A stretch of 34,042 bases of DNA from Hungatella sp. (GTDB lineage: Bacteria; Bacillota; Clostridia; Lachnospirales; Lachnospiraceae), in the NCBI GenBank assembly GCA_022795805.1, contig JAAWHK010000020.1:1-34042 (forward strand), written 5' to 3'. The notes under the pieces are model-generated. The model did no database searches. It saw nothing but the letters and a program-made list of their open reading frames with translations, and was not told where the DNA came from. The position numbers and the translations under genes were made by a program. Below, in pieces: positions 31,456-34,042 of this stretch (the stretch's first letter is position 1; each line of letters opens with the position of its first letter).

Positions 31456-32619
31456 CTATGTGATATCATAAAAATGTTTCTTCAAATCCACCTCTACCCC
31501 GCACAGCTTTTCCTCCAGAATCGCGATGATCCGGTCAGAAGTCTTTCCGTCCCCATAAGGATTGGCTGCCGCTGCAAGTCTCTGCCTGAACGGTTCTTCC
31601 CCAGCCTGCTTCATCGCCTGAATAATAGCGGTTTTTTCCGGGATACAGTCGATCACGCTGTCTGCCCGAATCCTGCCTTTCTGCCTGTCCCCGATGTTCA
31701 CCGTAGCCACATGAAAGGAGGGCGCTTCTATCAGTCCGCTGGACGAATTGCCGATGACCATGCGGCTGTACCGCACCGCGGACAGATACCGCACCATCCC
31801 CAGGGAATCGTAAAGCCTCACGTTGTCATGGCGCCTGGCGTAGGACTCCAGCATCTGGTTAATCACTCTCCCGCCCTTATCCGCGTTGGCTTTTGTCATG
31901 AGAAACTTCCAGTCCGGAAATGCTTCCAAAGCTCCAAAAAGCTCCTCCGCCTGATTCCCGGCACTGTTCTTCTCCAGCGTAACCGGGTGAAACGTCACCA
32001 CACCGTAAGGAACATCCAGCTTTACCTGCAGCTCTTTTTCCAGCTCCCCTTTCTCCATCAGCTTTGTATGCAGCGCATTCTCCACCCCCATGGCCCCGAC
32101 GCAGAATACCCGGTCCGGCTCCTCGCCCATCTGGATGATCCTTCTGCGGTACGCCTCCGTGCTGGCCATGTGAAGATAGCTCATCTTGGTAATAGCATGG
32201 CGGACCGCTTCATCCACCGCCCCTTCCGTGGTTTCCCCGCCGTGGAGATGGATGATGGGAACTCCCTCGTTCATGGCGGCACAGGCTGCTGCCAGCGTTT
32301 CGTACCGGTCGCCCAGCAAAAGAACCGCGTCCGGCACGGACTCCGCGAAATATTCCCCAAAGCTGATGAGAGCCAGGCCCATGCTCTTGGAGATCGCTGC
32401 CGGAGTGTCGGAGCTTAACAGCATCTCGATCTTTTTATGAATCACAATGCCGTCTCTTTCGATCTCACGGTAGGTAAGACCAAACTCCGGTGACAGATGG
32501 GCTCCTGTCACCGCCACCAGAACCTGAAATGCAGAGCTGGCGGCCAATTTTTCGATGATGGGTTTTAAAAGCCCGTATTCGGCACGGGTTGCTGTGACCA
32601 CGCATATCTTCTTTTTCAT
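31456..32619 (-). CDS. neuC: UDP-N-acetylglucosamine 2-epimerase, hydrolysing (NeuC/LegG type)
   Basis: This 387-residue enzyme releases UDP and inverts C2, giving ManNAc or the 2,4-diacetamido equivalent used by the synthase. Motifs: VTATRAEYGLLKP at the N-terminus, LLGDRYETLAAA, HLHGGETTEG, IGNSSSGLIEAP and VNIGDRQKGR, all characteristic of hydrolysing epimerases rather than WecB-type non-hydrolysing ones. Whether the substrate is UDP-GlcNAc (sialic acid) or a GDP/UDP diacetamido sugar (legionaminic acid) cannot be settled, as no LegB/LegC genes are visible in the window. Confidence 0.9.
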   Translation of the reverse strand: MKKKICVVTATRAEYGLLKPIIEKLAASSAFQVLVAVTGAHLSPEFGLTYREIERDGIVIHKKIEMLLSSDTPAAISKSMGLALISFGEYFAESVPDAVLLLGDRYETLAAACAAMNEGVPIIHLHGGETTEGAVDEAVRHAITKMSYLHMASTEAYRRRIIQMGEEPDRVFCVGAMGVENALHTKLMEKGELEKELQVKLDVPYGVVTFHPVTLEKNSAGNQAEELFGALEAFPDWKFLMTKANADKGGRVINQMLESYARRHDNVRLYDSLGMVRYLSAVRYSRMVIGNSSSGLIEAPSFHVATVNIGDRQKGRIRADSVIDCIPEKTAIIQAMKQAGEEPFRQRLAAAANPYGDGKTSDRIIAILEEKLCGVEVDLKKHFYDIT

Positions 32620-32641
32620 TTTAATCTCCTTGTTTTGCCGG

Positions 32642-33260
32642 TCAGTCTGATCCGTGAACCCTTTTTTTAATGATCAGATTAGGGCTCTGCCCAAAAACCA
32701 TGCAGTTATCGGGTATATCCTCATTGATGACATACGCGTTAGCTGAAAGAGTCACGTAATCACCGATATGACTGCGCCCCAAAACTTTTGAGTTGGAATA
32801 CATCATGACATGACTGCCTATTGTCGGATAACTCAATCTGCCCTGATGCCGCGATCCGCCTACCGTACAGCCCTGATAAAAGAAAAAATAATCCCCATAT
32901 TGCGCCCGTCCCATAACTGCCCCCAGCGGATGTTCACATGACCAGTGTGCCGGAAGACTGATCTCATAAAACAATTCCACCCCATGGAGCATCCGGTTCA
33001 GGGAATATAGTTTATCAGCAAGTTCAGTGTTTCCACCTCTATATACACCGCGGCTTAATTGATATAAAAAGTTACAGTACATAACCCCGTTAAAGGCGTT
33101 GATTTTTCCATTAAAATATTTATTTGTGAAACCACTGAGGGATTGGATTGTCTTTTCTTCGGCCTCTGCAAATACCCCCGTGTTTCAAAATGCATGTTTC
33201 TTCCTCTGTCAGAAGAAACATATGCTCCAGCTGATGTCTTGTTATCTCTGCTATATCCAT
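32642..33260 (-). pseudogene. Frameshifted left-handed beta-helix sugar acetyltransferase (serine acetyltransferase-like)
   Basis: The gene has its start at 33260 (ATG, GAGGGG 5 bases upstream), 10 bases after the NeuB stop. Its first 27 codons (to ETCILKH) are in one frame; the run GGGGG at 33175-33179 then shifts translation into a frame that ends at 33120. One G fewer would join it to VFAEAEEKTIQSLSGFTNKY and the rest, giving 205 codons. The part after residue about 60 holds the hexapeptide-repeat acetyltransferase fold (GRAQYGDYFFFYQGCTVGGS; SHIGDYVTLSANAYV). The isolated downstream frame (from 33082) has no good ribosome site. The enzyme would O-acetylate the sugar or the donor. Confidence 0.8.
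33175..33179 (-). other. Five-G run at the frameshift point
   Basis: The plus strand reads CCCCC here, that is GGGGG on the coding strand. Removing one base would restore the reading frame of the acetyltransferase gene. The tract is short for classical phase variation, so a sequencing or recent indel cause is also possible. Confidence 0.75.
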
Positions 33261-33270
33261 CTCAGCCCCT

Positions 33271-34042
33271 CTACAGTTCAATCAGCTCGTCTTCCTCAAA
33301 ATCCCGCACGGCACGCATTCCCATGACCTCATTCCATCTCATGGGATTCACCCCGTTTCCGGGCCTTTTGGTCGTCAGGTTATCCGGACTGAACCTCTCT
33401 CCCTTCCTGATCCCGCGCCTGGCCACTATACTCTTCCTGGACACTTCCATGTTCTTCTTTTCCGACTCTGCGGGAACCTTGATCCCATCCCCTAACGCTT
33501 TCTCCACATTCCTTATGGCTCTTATCATAGCTTTCAGTTCCTCCGGCTCCAGGCTTGCCTTGTGGTCAGGGCCGGGCATATTTCTGTCCATGGTAAAATG
33601 CTTCTCGATGACACATGCCCCCATGGCGACTGCTGCAACAGGTATTTCCATACCTGTGGTATGGTCGGAATATCCCACCCTGCAGCACAGCTTCTCCCCC
33701 ATGGCAATCATGGCCCGCAGATTCACTTCCTCCACCGGCGCCGGGTACTCCGTTGTACAGTGAAGAAGCGTAATCCTGCCGGCCCCATGGCTTTTCAGAA
33801 CCTCTGCGGCGTCCTCCACTTCCTTAAGCGTGCTCATCCCTGTGGACAAGATAACCGGTTTCCCTGTTCTGGCTGTTTCAACCAGGTAGGGATAGTTGGT
33901 GATCTCTCCCGACGGTATCTTCCACATATCCTGCAACGGCTCCAGCAGACGGATGCTGTCAATATCAAAGGGCGTTGAAAGGAACGTAATCCCCACTTCC
34001 CTGCAATAATCCGCCAACGTGTAAAAGTCCTCCTTTTTGAGC
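33271..34042 (-). CDS. neuB: N-acetylneuraminate (nonulosonate) synthase, C-terminal part
   Basis: The gene runs off the right edge; 256 of about 340 codons are present. The synthase condenses phosphoenolpyruvate with a mannosamine-type sugar to give a nine-carbon nonulosonic acid. Visible motifs are FLSTPFDIDSIRLLEPL, WKIPSGEITNYPYL, ILSTGMSTLKEVEDA, LLHCTTEYPAP, GYSDHTTGMEIPVAAVAMGA and VIEKHFTMDRNMPGPDH, followed by a C-terminal SAF domain (SIVARRGIRKGERFSPDNL). The frame stays open to the edge, so the true start is outside. It is the most upstream visible gene of the nonulosonic-acid operon. Confidence 0.95.
   Translation of the reverse strand, partial: LKKEDFYTLADYCREVGITFLSTPFDIDSIRLLEPLQDMWKIPSGEITNYPYLVETARTGKPVILSTGMSTLKEVEDAAEVLKSHGAGRITLLHCTTEYPAPVEEVNLRAMIAMGEKLCCRVGYSDHTTGMEIPVAAVAMGACVIEKHFTMDRNMPGPDHKASLEPEELKAMIRAIRNVEKALGDGIKVPAESEKKNMEVSRKSIVARRGIRKGERFSPDNLTTKRPGNGVNPMRWNEVMGMRAVRDFEEDELIEL

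Noticed and set aside
31381-32418. A 345-codon plus-strand open frame opposite NeuC
   Set aside because: It is a shadow of the NeuC coding sequence, which has full family motifs on the other strand.

Overview
The window reads as the chromosome of a low-GC Gram-positive anaerobe of the Clostridia, most likely a Lachnospiraceae member (Clostridium cluster XIVa type). Reasons: lipoprotein signal peptides on the sugar-binding proteins, a YesM/YesN two-component pair beside an mgl-type transporter, the gene order pyrH-frr-uppS-cdsA-dxr-rseP, strong AGGAGG-type ribosome binding sites, and single-membrane architecture throughout. Species cannot be fixed from the sequence alone. Every gene but one is on the minus strand, so transcription runs from high to low coordinates.

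Region 1 (1-7152) is a galactose-type sugar uptake and sensing locus. A response regulator (YesN type), a sensor kinase (YesM type), a membrane-anchored sugar-binding protein and a second sugar-binding lipoprotein lead into mglB and the start of mglA. A good promoter with 21-bp-spaced direct repeats just upstream of it precedes mglB, which suggests direct control by the AraC-type regulator.

Region 2 (7168-15294) is a run of housekeeping and orphan genes: a YgiQ-type radical SAM protein with a repetitive tail, a HAD phosphatase, two paralogous zinc-ribbon/transmembrane/leucine-rich-repeat proteins of unknown function, an RsuA-type pseudouridine synthase and an RsmF-type rRNA methyltransferase. 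A near-consensus promoter lies before rsmF.

Region 3 (15329-20616) is the conserved operon pyrH-frr-uppS-cdsA-dxr-rseP, with a promoter at its start and an intrinsic terminator at its end.

Region 4 (20761-22825) is a boundary zone: the only plus-strand gene (an AAA-ATPase/PD-(D/E)XK protein), a pair of identical palindromes, an apparent IS256-family transposase remnant and degenerate sequence.

Region 5 (22826-34042, running off the right edge) is a 13-gene nonulosonic-acid (sialic/legionaminic-type sugar) operon. NeuB, NeuC and NeuA make and activate the sugar. A second cytidylyltransferase-like enzyme, two Gfo/Idh dehydrogenases, a NodB-type deacetylase and a GNAT-like protein follow. The operon ends with an FkbH-type HAD-IIIC protein, a dedicated acyl carrier protein, a MaoC-like dehydratase and an SDR. 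I read this last block as a small ACP-based acyl-making module feeding an unusual acyl group onto the sugar, possibly for flagellin or surface glycan decoration. This is the most interesting part of the window. A sugar O-acetyltransferase-like gene in the same operon is frameshifted at a run of five G.
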